Assembly (NCBI GenBank): GCA_021205565.1
Contig: JAJPXG010000134.1
Span: forward strand, 1 to 46,852
Source of the DNA: Lachnospiraceae bacterium
GTDB lineage: Bacteria; Bacillota; Clostridia; Lachnospirales; Lachnospiraceae
Direction: 5' to 3'
DNA: 46,852 nt
A program made the position numbers and the translations under genes. This document shows, in pieces, positions 1 through 8,644 of this stretch (position 1 is the stretch's first letter; every line of letters begins with the position of its first letter). The notes below the pieces were generated by a model. It was given only the letters and a program-made list of their open reading frames with translations, was not told where the DNA came from and ran no database searches.

Positions 1-2633
1 ATTCTGTCCGCGCACAAAGGACAGCGCCGCCCGTTCCGATCGACCACTTCCACGTCCAGATAAGCGATGTCCGCTCCGTCCGCTAAAAGACCGTCCGGCG
101 CGGTATGGATCTCCAGGCGCAGGGCAGCGGGTTCCCCGGCTGTGTATATGGTGTCCTGCGCCATCCCATTCCTGCAGTACCCGACCGCCGTCACTTCCCC
201 GGACTGCGTCACATCCACGCCTTCAATCGGGAAAATAAAGCCGTCGATCGGTTTTTCGCTGACGCCGACGCTCTTCCCATTCACGAAAAGCTCCACCTTC
301 AGAATATCGTAGCTCGCCGCCACATACACCGTCTTGTGCTTCGGATTCCGGTAAGCGTACTCCCCGGTTTCCTCCCAGTATTCGCCGTTGAACTGTTTTA
401 AGGGATAACGGTAAGTATCCTCACTCTCCTGCGGATAATTCCAGTGGCCGATGACCTTCACCATCGGCGTTTTCGACTGCATTGCCTGGTAAACGGCAAA
501 ATTCTGCTTGGGGATCCGGGACGCATCCACACGGCCGCTCATCCTGCAGTTCTCCGAGTAAGCCTGCCGTCCGTGCTGGGCGGAATCTGTCCAGCAGAGC
601 GCCGCCGTCGCGCTGTACATATCCTTCCCGGAGGCGCCGCCAATTCTGTCATGGAAAAACTCTGCGTAGCCCTTCGCCTCCGCCAGGATTAAGTCCTCCA
701 TCGTCAGGTCATAGAAGTCCCTGCCCGGCTGCTTTTTGCCGCCCTTACCCAGGTAGCGCCCCCTGAAATCATAATCCGGCGGCGTGAAATCATCCCAGAT
801 GCGGCGGGCAGCTTCCTCCCGGCTGTACTCCGTCTCCGTCAGCGGGCCGTGCTCCGCCCAGGCTCTGGCGGCGTGGCGGTTTAACATCGTGCCCACATAC
901 TCGGACTCAGCCACATCCTCCTCCGTATTCAGCGTCCGGCAGCCCATGAAGCGGCCGCCGTCCGGATCCAGCTTCCGCTTTAAAAGCGTCATTTCCCGCA
1001 TGTGTGAAGCGTTGATTCTGTTATTTCCGGCCTCCCAGAATAAAATGGACGGATGATTTCGGAACGCAATGATCACATCCCGCATCAGCTCTACCCTCTG
1101 ATCCCACCTGCGGCCGAAGTTCTCCGCCTCTTTATCTCCGGCGGGCTGGGTCACCACCACGCCGTGACGGTCGCAGCTGCGGATATCCGCCGGGGAAGCC
1201 GCCACATGCATCCAGCGGATGTGGTTGGAGTTGCTCTCCTTCACCCACATCATGTCCTGGTCCTTCAGCCACTGGGGCGCGATCCCGATGGCCGGCCACT
1301 CGTTGGCGGCCCGCTGCGCATAGCCGGTCAGCCACACCCGATGACCGTTGATCAGCACGCCGCGGTCCTTGTCGTAGCCCACTTCCCTGAAACCGGTCTC
1401 CACCGTCTCAGAATCAATCACCTCGCCGCCGCATTCGAGCTCCACTTTCACGCGGTACAGGTACGGGTCCTCGATATTCCAGAAGCGAAGCTGCAATGTC
1501 TCCGATTCTGCTGACAGAACTGTCACTTTTACGGAGTCCGACACGGTGGGAACGACCTCATCCTCCTCACGGGGAACATAATGTTTCACAGTATTGGCTT
1601 TGCCATTTTCTCCTTCCTGTGAGGTACATTCCTTCCCATCGGCAGCGCTCCCGCCTTCCGCTAAAATTCCTGCCGCAGCTTCTCCCTCATAAGGCTTCTC
1701 TGCCGCCGCCTCATCTGTCAGATACTCCTCCGTATACGCATCCTCCGGCGTGATCGACAGCCGCGACTTCACCTCTCCCACCGCGGGCACGGTCATCTCT
1801 TCCGAATAAAAAGTCCCCGCAAGGTTTCCATCCAGTGTCTCCACCGTCACCTTCAGCCGCGCCTTCACATCCGCCGCTGTCTCGTTGCGCACCTCCGCGG
1901 ACACACAGACCCTGGCAGTATTATTCTCCGTATCAAAATCCGCGCTGTAAACATAAACGCCGCCGGTCTTAAGATTACTGTACAGGGGAAGCGTCAGATA
2001 GACCTTCGGCTTCACATGAAGCTCCACCGGTCGCGTGATGCCGCCCACGGAAGGATTGAAATCATTACAGTTCCAGAAATAACCCACGCCCTCGCGCTCC
2101 GGCGCCACTTGCTCCTCCTGAGAGGCCAGATAGGACCCCGGCTCCACGTCCGGCTTGTTGGGCGTCTCCGCGATACAGAAAGGAATGTCCCGGGTGCAGG
2201 TATTGTCCGAGGCCACCGCGATCAGATTTTCCCGTTCAAAATCCACAAATTCCGTAATATCAAAGCCAAACGGCGCCACGCCGTTCTCACAGTATCCCGC
2301 CATCCGTCCGTTGACATACAGATAGCAGGTCTGGCGCACGCCCTCAAAGGCCAGCAGAATTTTGCTGTCCTTCGGTTTGTCAGAAAGATCCACCCACTTG
2401 CGGTAAAACGAACAGGTCCGCTTCTGCCCGCTCCCCGCGTCCTTAATCCGGTTTACAAACAGATCCTCATCATTGAAGGTATGGGGCAGAGAGACCTCTT
2501 TCCAGTCCGTCTCCTGATATTCTCTCTCATAAAAATATCTGCCCGCGCTGTCTGAATGCTTTTTGAGCGCGTCCTTTAACGGAAATGCGTCCGCTAACTT
2601 AAAATGCCAGCAATAATTAAAGTTGTATTTCAT
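1..2633 (-). CDS. Divergent glycoside hydrolase family 2 protein (partial, runs off window)
   Basis: The frame is open from an ATG at 2633 to the window edge (at least 877 codons), so the C-terminus is missing. The start follows an AAGGAAGG-type site and lies 21 nt after the AraC-type gene, suggesting one transcript. The layout is GH2: an N-terminal sugar-binding jelly roll (KYNFNYCWHFKLADAFPLK), an Ig-like sandwich, a TIM barrel, then a DUF4982-like and Ig-like tail. The strand-4 motif reads NHPSILFWEAGNN, so the usual acid/base Glu of GNE is Asn538. Glu600 or Glu602 (TETEYSRE) is the candidate nucleophile. A hydrophilic insert of about 50 residues (about 335-390) lies between the sandwich and the barrel. 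There is no signal peptide, so a cytoplasmic enzyme on imported oligosaccharides is likely. The family is clear; the substrate, and whether it is active, are not. Confidence 0.85.
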   Translation of the reverse strand, partial: MKYNFNYCWHFKLADAFPLKDALKKHSDSAGRYFYEREYQETDWKEVSLPHTFNDEDLFVNRIKDAGSGQKRTCSFYRKWVDLSDKPKDSKILLAFEGVRQTCYLYVNGRMAGYCENGVAPFGFDITEFVDFERENLIAVASDNTCTRDIPFCIAETPNKPDVEPGSYLASQEEQVAPEREGVGYFWNCNDFNPSVGGITRPVELHVKPKVYLTLPLYSNLKTGGVYVYSADFDTENNTARVCVSAEVRNETAADVKARLKVTVETLDGNLAGTFYSEEMTVPAVGEVKSRLSITPEDAYTEEYLTDEAAAEKPYEGEAAAGILAEGGSAADGKECTSQEGENGKANTVKHYVPREEDEVVPTVSDSVKVTVLSAESETLQLRFWNIEDPYLYRVKVELECGGEVIDSETVETGFREVGYDKDRGVLINGHRVWLTGYAQRAANEWPAIGIAPQWLKDQDMMWVKESNSNHIRWMHVAASPADIRSCDRHGVVVTQPAGDKEAENFGRRWDQRVELMRDVIIAFRNHPSILFWEAGNNRINASHMREMTLLKRKLDPDGGRFMGCRTLNTEEDVAESEYVGTMLNRHAARAWAEHGPLTETEYSREEAARRIWDDFTPPDYDFRGRYLGKGGKKQPGRDFYDLTMEDLILAEAKGYAEFFHDRIGGASGKDMYSATAALCWTDSAQHGRQAYSENCRMSGRVDASRIPKQNFAVYQAMQSKTPMVKVIGHWNYPQESEDTYRYPLKQFNGEYWEETGEYAYRNPKHKTVYVAASYDILKVELFVNGKSVGVSEKPIDGFIFPIEGVDVTQSGEVTAVGYCRNGMAQDTIYTAGEPAALRLEIHTAPDGLLADGADIAYLDVEVVDRNGRRCPLCADR

Positions 2634-2654
2634 ATTTTTCGCCTTTTTCCTTCC

Positions 2655-3572
2655 TTATTTCGCGTATTTTTTCACCGGCATCCACACCTCGATCCTCCGC
2701 TCCGCGCGGGGCGTCCAGTGATACACCACCAGCTCCGGCGCCGGCGCCAGCTCAAAGCCCATATCCGGCATCCATTCCGTCAGGATCTGCACGCGCCTCC
2801 CCAGCAGCTCGAAAAGCTCGTGGATAGAGTTTCCGGCATCCTTCGTCTCTAAAATGATATAGGTCGCCTGCGGAATGACGATATCTTCCAGGCCAAGGTC
2901 TTCCACATCCACTCCCATCACCGAATAATCGTGCAGATGTTCCCTTTCCCAGTCATCCAGCAAATGACAGTAATAATAATCGTACCCCTCGTCCGTGATA
3001 TTCATCATCACACAGTGCGCGTCCTTATTGTCCGCGCTGGCCGCGCCGCTCAAGAGCCACTGCTTTCCCCGGGTGGTCACAAAGAGCTCCTCCTCCTGCG
3101 CTTCCCGCTCCTTGCCGTAAGGCGCTCCGGTGAAGTGGGTTTTAAAGCCCGTCAGAATCATTTCCTTTTTTTCCTCAATCCGATAGTCCATCAGACTGCC
3201 TCCTTCCAATGAAATTTTAAACGTCAGGCGGGAGAACGATTTCAAGCTGCTCCCGTTCATCCTGGCCGCGGACGGCGATATCCCGTGAAATTTATGAAAA
3301 GCCTTCGCAAAGCTGTCCGGGCTCTCATATCCATATTTTAAGGCGGCGTCAATCACCCTGATTTTGCCCGCGGCAAGCTCCGCGCCCGCCAAAGAAAGCC
3401 GCCGGTTGCGGATATATTCCCCGAGTGTCATACCGCACAGAAGGCTGAAGATGCGCTGAAAGTGATAGCCGGAGGAAAAGCCCTTCGCGGCGATGGCGTC
3501 ATAGTCCAGGTCCTCCGTGATGTGGTCTTCAATATAGTCAATAGCCGCTTGCATGCCTGTGATCCAGTCCAT
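2655..3572 (-). CDS. AraC-family transcriptional regulator with GyrI-like effector domain
   Basis: This 305-residue protein has an N-terminal AraC/XylS double helix-turn-helix (about 8-106; AIDYIEDHITEDLDYDAIAAKGFSSGYHFQRIF, then the second HTH around ALKYGYESPDSFAKAFHKFHGISP). A GyrI-like/effector-binding domain follows (about 130-303), ending in HWTPRAERRIEVWMPVKK. This HTH-first order is typical of SoxS/Rob-like regulators that sense small hydrophobic or cationic ligands, rather than the cupin-first sugar regulators. The ATG at 3572 is preceded by CGGAGGG. It sits 21 nt upstream of the divergent GH2 gene and probably shares its transcript, and it follows an ABC exporter on the same strand. 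It could regulate either neighbour. The family assignment is firm; the ligand is unknown. Confidence 0.9.
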   Translation of the reverse strand: MDWITGMQAAIDYIEDHITEDLDYDAIAAKGFSSGYHFQRIFSLLCGMTLGEYIRNRRLSLAGAELAAGKIRVIDAALKYGYESPDSFAKAFHKFHGISPSAARMNGSSLKSFSRLTFKISLEGGSLMDYRIEEKKEMILTGFKTHFTGAPYGKEREAQEEELFVTTRGKQWLLSGAASADNKDAHCVMMNITDEGYDYYYCHLLDDWEREHLHDYSVMGVDVEDLGLEDIVIPQATYIILETKDAGNSIHELFELLGRRVQILTEWMPDMGFELAPAPELVVYHWTPRAERRIEVWMPVKKYAK

Positions 3573-3708
3573 TGTTTCCCTCCGGTTTTTCGCTCATTCA
3601 GGAACTTGTTTCCGGTACAATTACCGCATCAGCAGTTCCCATTAGTTTGTCATACCGTCTTCAATCCTGATATCTGTTGCCGGACATTCCTCTGAAACTT
3701 CTGTCTGT

Positions 3709-5457
3709 TCACGCCTGACGGCGACGCTCTGCCAGGCGCCCCTCCTCCATTACCAGTTGCTCCGTATACCGCTCCAGAAGTTTCACCGACGGCTTATGCG
3801 AAACCATAATCACCATCGCGTCCTCTTCTAAAAGAATGCTCTCCACATTTTCCGCATTCTTTTCATCCAGCGCGCTTGTCACCTCGTCGCAAAGATAGGC
3901 GTCCGGGCGCCCCACCATCGCCCTGGCCAGCGCAACGCGCTGTCTCTCCCCGCCGGAGAGCTGTTCCACGATTTCGGGCGACATTTCCCGGCCTTCATAA
4001 CGTTTTATCAGGTAGTCCAGATTCAGCCGCTCAACGACCTTTCGATAAACCGGTTCCGGGATATCCCTGCCCAGCAGAATATTTTCCCGGAATGTCATGC
4101 AGAACAGGTACGGCTCCTGAAATACCGGGCAGATATGCTGATAATACAGGGTCTCCGGCACCTTATCAATATTTTTTCCGTTGTAAAATATCGTGCCGCC
4201 TGCCGCCTCCTGTTCAAGCGTGCGGGAAAGAGCCTTAAGCAGCGTGGACTTCCCGCTGCCGTTTTCCCCGGTAATCAGGTATTTCCCGCCCGCGCGGAAG
4301 GTATGGCTGATGTTTTTCAGAATGGATAGGCCGTCTATAGCAAAGGACAAATCCTTTACGCGAAGCTCCCGAAGCTTTTCATCCATGACTGCTTCGCACC
4401 CGCGATGCTCCGCCCATGAGCCGGCCATTTCCGCCTTTTCCGCCTTTTCTCCATGCTTTTTCTTCTCAGCCCCGGAACCATTCTCCGATACTGCGTTCTC
4501 CGCTGCCGGGATTTCAGTGCTTTTCAGACCCGCTTCTTTCAGAATATTTTCATATCTGTTTAACAGCGATCCCACCTCATTGCGGGCGTGGCGCAGATAC
4601 GCCAGCACCTCGATCGGCGCCGCCAGCAGGCTGGCCAGCTGCAGAACCGTCACCAGACTCCCGATGGCGATTTCTCCCCTTGCCACCAGCAGGACACTGG
4701 TAATGAGCAGCAGCCCGTCCTTCGAAAGCTGCAGGAATGCAGTCGTTCCATATACCACAATCTGGCAGTGGAGCTGCTTTGACTCCCTTGCGGCTACCTC
4801 CCGGCTTGACTGACGCATAAACAGTGCGCTCCGTTCCTGATATCCGTAGGATTTTAAAACCGACAGCCCTCCCAGAAAGGACTGCAGCCGCGCATTATAT
4901 CCGGATAAGGCCTCCGACACATCCTTTCGCGCCCTGTTTCCCCTCCCCTTCAGCAAAGAAGGAAACCAGACGATCATCACACTGAACGCAAAAATCTCCA
5001 GCGCCAGAATCCAGTGAACAGATAAAATGGACACCTCGGAAAACAAAATCAGGCACACGCACTTGATGATATCAATAGTGCCCGCAAAATACTGCTCCAC
5101 CACCGCCGGAAGATCATTATTCAGATAAGAAACAAATGAAGCGGTTTCCTCCCGGCTCGCGCAGCTTTTACCGGAATATGCCTCATAGGCTCTGTCCCTC
5201 ATCAACACTCTCTGCCGGATCTTGAATTTCCCGGCCATGTAAGTGTCCGCCTGGCACAGAAACAGCTGCACCAGATAGATCCCTAAGTAAAGCAATATGA
5301 TTCCCGCCGCGCCGGACAGATCCTCCACCACCGCTGTAATCAGTCTTCCTGCCAGAACCGGAATCAGCACCGAATTCGCCGAATACCCGACCCCCACCAT
5401 CAATGTCACGATAAAAATACCGCGATTGCCCTTCAGGTGCGCACAAAATCTCCTCAT
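3709..5457 (-). CDS. ABC exporter, fused permease and ATPase (half-transporter)
   Basis: This 582-residue type-IV (MsbA/lantibiotic-like) exporter has about six membrane segments in residues 1-300 and an ATPase domain from about 370. Walker A (GENGSGKST) is near 395-403, the signature LSGGERQR near 502, Walker B (AYLCDEVTSALD) near 525, and the H-loop is MVSHKP. Between the two domains lies a charged insert of about 45 residues (about 315-360, rich in Glu, Lys, Ala and Gly) that exporters of this class normally lack. Such proteins act as dimers. The only other exporter nearby is the damaged gene at 8645 on the other strand, so a homodimer or a distant partner is needed. The start at 5457 is the best frame-compatible ATG, with GGGAGG upstream. 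The substrate cannot be told from sequence. Confidence 0.88.
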   Translation of the reverse strand: MRRFCAHLKGNRGIFIVTLMVGVGYSANSVLIPVLAGRLITAVVEDLSGAAGIILLYLGIYLVQLFLCQADTYMAGKFKIRQRVLMRDRAYEAYSGKSCASREETASFVSYLNNDLPAVVEQYFAGTIDIIKCVCLILFSEVSILSVHWILALEIFAFSVMIVWFPSLLKGRGNRARKDVSEALSGYNARLQSFLGGLSVLKSYGYQERSALFMRQSSREVAARESKQLHCQIVVYGTTAFLQLSKDGLLLITSVLLVARGEIAIGSLVTVLQLASLLAAPIEVLAYLRHARNEVGSLLNRYENILKEAGLKSTEIPAAENAVSENGSGAEKKKHGEKAEKAEMAGSWAEHRGCEAVMDEKLRELRVKDLSFAIDGLSILKNISHTFRAGGKYLITGENGSGKSTLLKALSRTLEQEAAGGTIFYNGKNIDKVPETLYYQHICPVFQEPYLFCMTFRENILLGRDIPEPVYRKVVERLNLDYLIKRYEGREMSPEIVEQLSGGERQRVALARAMVGRPDAYLCDEVTSALDEKNAENVESILLEEDAMVIMVSHKPSVKLLERYTEQLVMEEGRLAERRRQA

Positions 5458-5610
5458 CCTTTATCCATCGCCTCCCTTCCATCAGCAGATTTCTGATGTC
5501 CATTCTACTGCGGCGGGATTCTGATTTCCCGACATTTTGTGCGGATGTGCGACGGGCTGCAGGCCTTATTAATTCAATCAGGCTCTCAGCCGGTTTATAT
5601 TCTTTTTATA

Positions 5611-5633
5611 AATTTCAAGAATGTTGCGGTTGT
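5611..5633 (+). repeat. 23-nt direct repeat, copy 1 (upstream of hicA)
   Basis: The block begins AATTTCAAGAATGTTG, then C, then GGTTGT. Copy 2 at 8498-8520 differs at one base (T for C). In both copies the block is followed by an ACAACC half-site and later by GATTTTCATGC, and lies about 140-150 nt before a plus-strand reading frame. Confidence 0.75.
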
Positions 5634-5697
5634 GTTCAGAAGCATTTTTACAGTAAACTTACAACCATATTCGTTACAGGAAATTTATAAAAAGCCG

Positions 5698-5726
5698 TTG
5701 ATTTTCATGCGCATTATGCGTATAAT
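5698..5726 (+). promoter_or_regulatory. Promoter of hicAB
   Basis: The -35 is TTGATT (5698-5703), the spacer is exactly 17 nt, and the -10 is a perfect TATAAT (5721-5726). The spacer contains the 8-bp palindrome ATGCGCAT. The first 18 nt (TTGATTTTCATGCGCATT) are identical to the promoter at 25647. HicB antitoxins bind inverted repeats in their own promoter, so the palindrome is a plausible operator (inference). Confidence 0.8.
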
Positions 5727-5748
5727 ATTTTGCTGGGAGAGGATTATC

Positions 5749-5931
5749 ATGCGTGCCAGAGAGATTGAGAAAATCCTTTTACGGGATGGGTGGTATGTGA
5801 AAAATCAGAAGGGTTCTCACCGACAGTATATCCACCCGGTAAAACCCGGCAAGATCACAATTCCTATCCACAACGGCGATCTTGATATCAAAACCGCAAC
5901 TTCCATTCTCAGACAGGCTGGATTAAAATAA
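5749..5931 (+). CDS. hicA: HicA-type toxin (mRNA interferase)
   Basis: This 60-residue protein has the compact double-stranded-RNA-binding-like fold of HicA: an N-terminal helix (MRAREIEKILLRDGWYVKNQ), the catalytic motif GSHRQYIHP with the conserved His, and the terminal KTATSILRQAGL helix. HicA toxins cleave mRNA at low sequence specificity and are held inactive by HicB, encoded 34 nt downstream. The ATG at 5749 was chosen because it follows GGGAGAGG and because in-frame ATGs further upstream fall inside the promoter. It is a full-length toxin with no visible damage. Confidence 0.92.
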   Translation: MRAREIEKILLRDGWYVKNQKGSHRQYIHPVKPGKITIPIHNGDLDIKTATSILRQAGLK

Positions 5932-5965
5932 ATCTCTCCAAGTATAAAAAAGCAGAGGTATTTTT

Positions 5966-6364
5966 ATGAAACTCGTATATCCCGCAATCTTTACCCCCTG
6001 TGAAAATCTGTCCGGTTATACCGTTGAAATCCCGGACTTGCCCGGCTGCGTTACCGAAGGAAGAGATCTGGCCGACGCAATTGAAATGGGTGTGGATGCC
6101 GCAAGCGGCTGGATTCTGGATGAAATGGAAGATGGCAACAGCTACCCCGCTCCCAGCAATCCGAAAAAGATCTCCTGCTCACCTGACAGTTTTGTAAGTC
6201 TTCTGGTTCTGGACATGGATGCCTATGCAGAAAAATACGGAACAAACGCCAGCCGCAAAAATATTACCATTCCGGCATGGTTAAATACCTATGGAGAGAA
6301 AAACCATATTAACTTCTCAAAGGTTCTGCAGGACGCATTGATTGCAGCCGCTGGTAAATCATAA
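5966..6364 (+). CDS. hicB: HicB-type antitoxin
   Basis: The 132-residue antitoxin has two parts. The N-terminal HicB domain (about 1-70; YPAIFTPCENLSGYTVEIPDLPGCVTEGRDLADAIE) has the partial RNase-H-like fold that blocks HicA. The C-terminal segment (about 94-130; SRKNITIPAWLNTYGEKNHINFSKVLQDAL) is a ribbon-helix-helix DNA-binding domain for autorepression. The order toxin then antitoxin under one promoter is the standard hicAB arrangement. The gene ends 27 nt before the convergent beta-glucuronidase gene, with no obvious terminator between them. The pair interrupts an otherwise minus-strand carbohydrate locus and may be a later arrival. Confidence 0.93.
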   Translation: MKLVYPAIFTPCENLSGYTVEIPDLPGCVTEGRDLADAIEMGVDAASGWILDEMEDGNSYPAPSNPKKISCSPDSFVSLLVLDMDAYAEKYGTNASRKNITIPAWLNTYGEKNHINFSKVLQDALIAAAGKS

Positions 6365-6391
6365 AGAAACAAAGGTGACACTGCCGCCCAG

Positions 6392-8335
6392 TCAGCTTCT
6401 TCGCTTTTCAAAGCACTCCTTCACCACATCATACGCGATTTTCGGCCTCCTAAACTCATCCACCACACCCTTATTATTGTGGCAGCGGGCTCTGGCGGCG
6501 AACCAGTTATTCTCCTCTGTCACCCTGCAGTCCGCGAACTGCCAGATGAAAATACCTGAGAGCCGCTGGTCATTCAGATACACTTCCATATTTTCACGGA
6601 GGATATCCGCCTGGCGCTCCTCGCTCCATTTAGACCTGCCCCGGTCACGGTAACCGTACATGGCGCCTGCGCCGAACTCGCTGATGATGACCGGCTTTCC
6701 CGCGCCCCCGGCCGCGGCGATCCAGTCCATTTCCTTCTCGTGCGCCTGCTTCACATCCACGTCCTGATACCAGCCGGAATACATATTGACGGAAACCACG
6801 TCCGGCAGATCGAGACAAATATCCGTGAAATGCCTGCAGGTCGCGGAGGTCACCGGCCGGGTCTGATCCATGCCGCGGACCTGCGCATACTGCCGGGCAT
6901 ATTTTACTCTTCCCACCTCTGTCTCGCTGGCGCACTCATTTAAGATCCCCCAGATGACGATTGCCGGGTGATTATAATGATGGACAATCATTTCCCGGAT
7001 GCAGTCCTCGCACTGTCTGTCAAAATTCGGATTTTCCATCTGTGCCTGATTGAAGCCCCTGGCGTGATTTTCCTCCCAGACCAGAATGCCGCGCTCATCA
7101 CACAGATCCAGGAAACGCTCATCGTTTGGATAATGGCAGGTCCGAACGGCGTTGGCGCCCATATCCTGAATCATATCCAGATCCCGCGCCATCAGCTGCG
7201 GCGGAATGGCGCAGCCGGTAACGCCGTCGTCCTCGTGACGGTTGAAGCCTTTCATAAAAACCGGGGATCCATTCAGCAGAATCCGGTCGTCTTTCACTTC
7301 CACGATACGGAAGCCAACGCGCTCAATGAGATCGTCAACTGTCTCACACTGCATTTCATCTGCTGCCTCTGCCACCACCGTGTCTTTACGACTCTTCGAT
7401 TCCGCCTGTTTATCAGCCTTTAACTTTCCATCGCTGTTGCCTTCCACGGCATCACAGCATAAGCTCAGTCGGCCTTCCAGCAGATACAGCTTTGGGTTCT
7501 CCGGGGACCAGCTCTCCACCCCGGGAAAAACCGCTTTCAGTTCTACTGTCACCTCTTCCCCGGGCGCAGCCGTTCCCTCAATCTGTCCAGACGTACCTGT
7601 TTCCGCCGCTTTTTCTTTTTTCCAAACAGACGCTTCCCCTATTCCTGCGCTTTTCTCTGACAAGTCAACCTGCATGATATTCACAGTTTCTCCGGTTTTC
7701 TCATTCTCCAGCCCGAAATCCACCCTGAAACGAACCGCCTGTGCACCGATGTTCTTCACCACAGCCTGAAGCGTCCCGCACCACTCCCCGTCTGCATACT
7801 CCGGCGTGAAATATACCCTCTCCAGATATACCTGTGATATTTCTTCCACCGCCACCGGCCTGATAATGCCGCCATAGGTATAATAATCATTGGGAACATG
7901 CAGCGCGGAGGCCTCACTGAAGCGATTGTCCGCCTCAATCATCAACTCATGCCAGCCGCCCTTCACATACGGCAGCACCGCTTCAAAAGGCGTGTAGGCA
8001 TTATAATGCTCTGCCACAAGCGCTCCGTCCCAGAACACCCTCGCCGTATGGCTGACTCCTTTAAACACCAGCCGGACTGCCGTATCTTTTGAAATCCATA
8101 CCCGCCTTCTGTACTCCCCTTTCCCTCTGTAAGTCAGAAGCTCAGGGTGCTGCTCCCAGCAGCCCGGCACCGGCAGGGTGAATTTCCGGGCAGCCTCAGC
8201 CTTCGCCGGACTGTCCGGCTCCTTTTCTGCGCTGAAATTTTCTGTGCCTTCTAAAGCTTCTTTCCTGCAGAATTCCCACATACCGTCCAGCTCCCTGACG
8301 TTACGAATATGGTGCTCCTCGAACAATCTGATCAT
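6392..8335 (-). CDS. uidA: Beta-glucuronidase (GH2)
   Basis: This 647-residue GH2 enzyme removes beta-linked glucuronic acid from non-reducing ends. It has a sugar-binding domain, an Ig-like domain and a TIM barrel with acid/base Glu467 (GILNECASE) and nucleophile Glu553 (VIISEFGAGA). The NxKG motif diagnostic of glucuronidases, which contacts the carboxylate, is seen as NNKG at 620-623. The region after TCHYPNDERFLDL lacks the long loop 1 of E. coli UidA, so it belongs to the no-loop class that tends to act on longer oligosaccharides. Two hydrophilic inserts (plus-strand about 7560-7640 and 7340-7460) interrupt the Ig-like part. There is no signal peptide. The ATG at 8335 has AAAGGAG upstream. 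Confidence 0.9.
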   Translation of the reverse strand: MIRLFEEHHIRNVRELDGMWEFCRKEALEGTENFSAEKEPDSPAKAEAARKFTLPVPGCWEQHPELLTYRGKGEYRRRVWISKDTAVRLVFKGVSHTARVFWDGALVAEHYNAYTPFEAVLPYVKGGWHELMIEADNRFSEASALHVPNDYYTYGGIIRPVAVEEISQVYLERVYFTPEYADGEWCGTLQAVVKNIGAQAVRFRVDFGLENEKTGETVNIMQVDLSEKSAGIGEASVWKKEKAAETGTSGQIEGTAAPGEEVTVELKAVFPGVESWSPENPKLYLLEGRLSLCCDAVEGNSDGKLKADKQAESKSRKDTVVAEAADEMQCETVDDLIERVGFRIVEVKDDRILLNGSPVFMKGFNRHEDDGVTGCAIPPQLMARDLDMIQDMGANAVRTCHYPNDERFLDLCDERGILVWEENHARGFNQAQMENPNFDRQCEDCIREMIVHHYNHPAIVIWGILNECASETEVGRVKYARQYAQVRGMDQTRPVTSATCRHFTDICLDLPDVVSVNMYSGWYQDVDVKQAHEKEMDWIAAAGGAGKPVIISEFGAGAMYGYRDRGRSKWSEERQADILRENMEVYLNDQRLSGIFIWQFADCRVTEENNWFAARARCHNNKGVVDEFRRPKIAYDVVKECFEKRRS

Positions 8336-8644
8336 TGCCTTTCTCCTTTTTCTCCTGCGTCATTTATGATTTTCCGGCGTATCACGCTGCCCGTCGTTTC
8401 CAGATGATTACAGCTTATCTTAAATATTCGCAAATAACAAGATAGAAAGACGAAAATTCCGCCGGTCAATCAGCTGCCTTTCAGATTCTTTTTTATCAAT
8501 TTCAAGAATGTTGTGGTTGTATCCTGGAAAAGTCATGAGACAACCTATATAAAAGTAATAATCAACCTTCAGTTTTTGTTTTACATTTGTCTGGATTTTC
8601 ATGCCTGCCACAGAAAAAGCTGATTGAAAAAATGAACCGTCCAC
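8336..8644. other. Intergenic region, decayed copy of the hicA upstream region
   Basis: This spacer separates the divergent beta-glucuronidase and the broken ABC gene. It contains repeat copy 2 (8498-8520), an ACAACC half-site (8540-8545) and GATTTTCATGC near 8597, the same order as upstream of hicA. On the minus strand a weak candidate promoter for the glucuronidase starts with TTGACC near 8469-8464. A 79-codon minus-strand frame at 8420-8659 has no recognisable domain and is not called. Confidence 0.5.
8498..8520 (+). repeat. 23-nt direct repeat, copy 2 (upstream of broken ABC gene)
   Basis: It matches copy 1 (5611-5633) at 22 of 23 positions by eye, and a T-rich flank before it (TTCTTTTT) is shared too. 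It lies 147 nt before the start of the truncated ABC reading frame. Confidence 0.75.

Larger units (their letters stand above)
5458..5748. other. Intergenic region with hicA promoter and a repeat block
   Basis: This divergent spacer lies between the ABC exporter and hicA. It holds the copy at 5611-5633 of a 23-nt block that recurs at 8498-8520, an inverted pair GGTTGT (5628-5633) / ACAACC (5661-5666), and the hicA promoter at 5698-5726. I see no further gene in it. Confidence 0.6.

Noticed and set aside
5183-5503. 106-codon minus-strand frame at the start of the ABC exporter
   Set aside because: Out of frame with the well-supported exporter; the sequence is Gly/Arg rich and lacks membrane helices.
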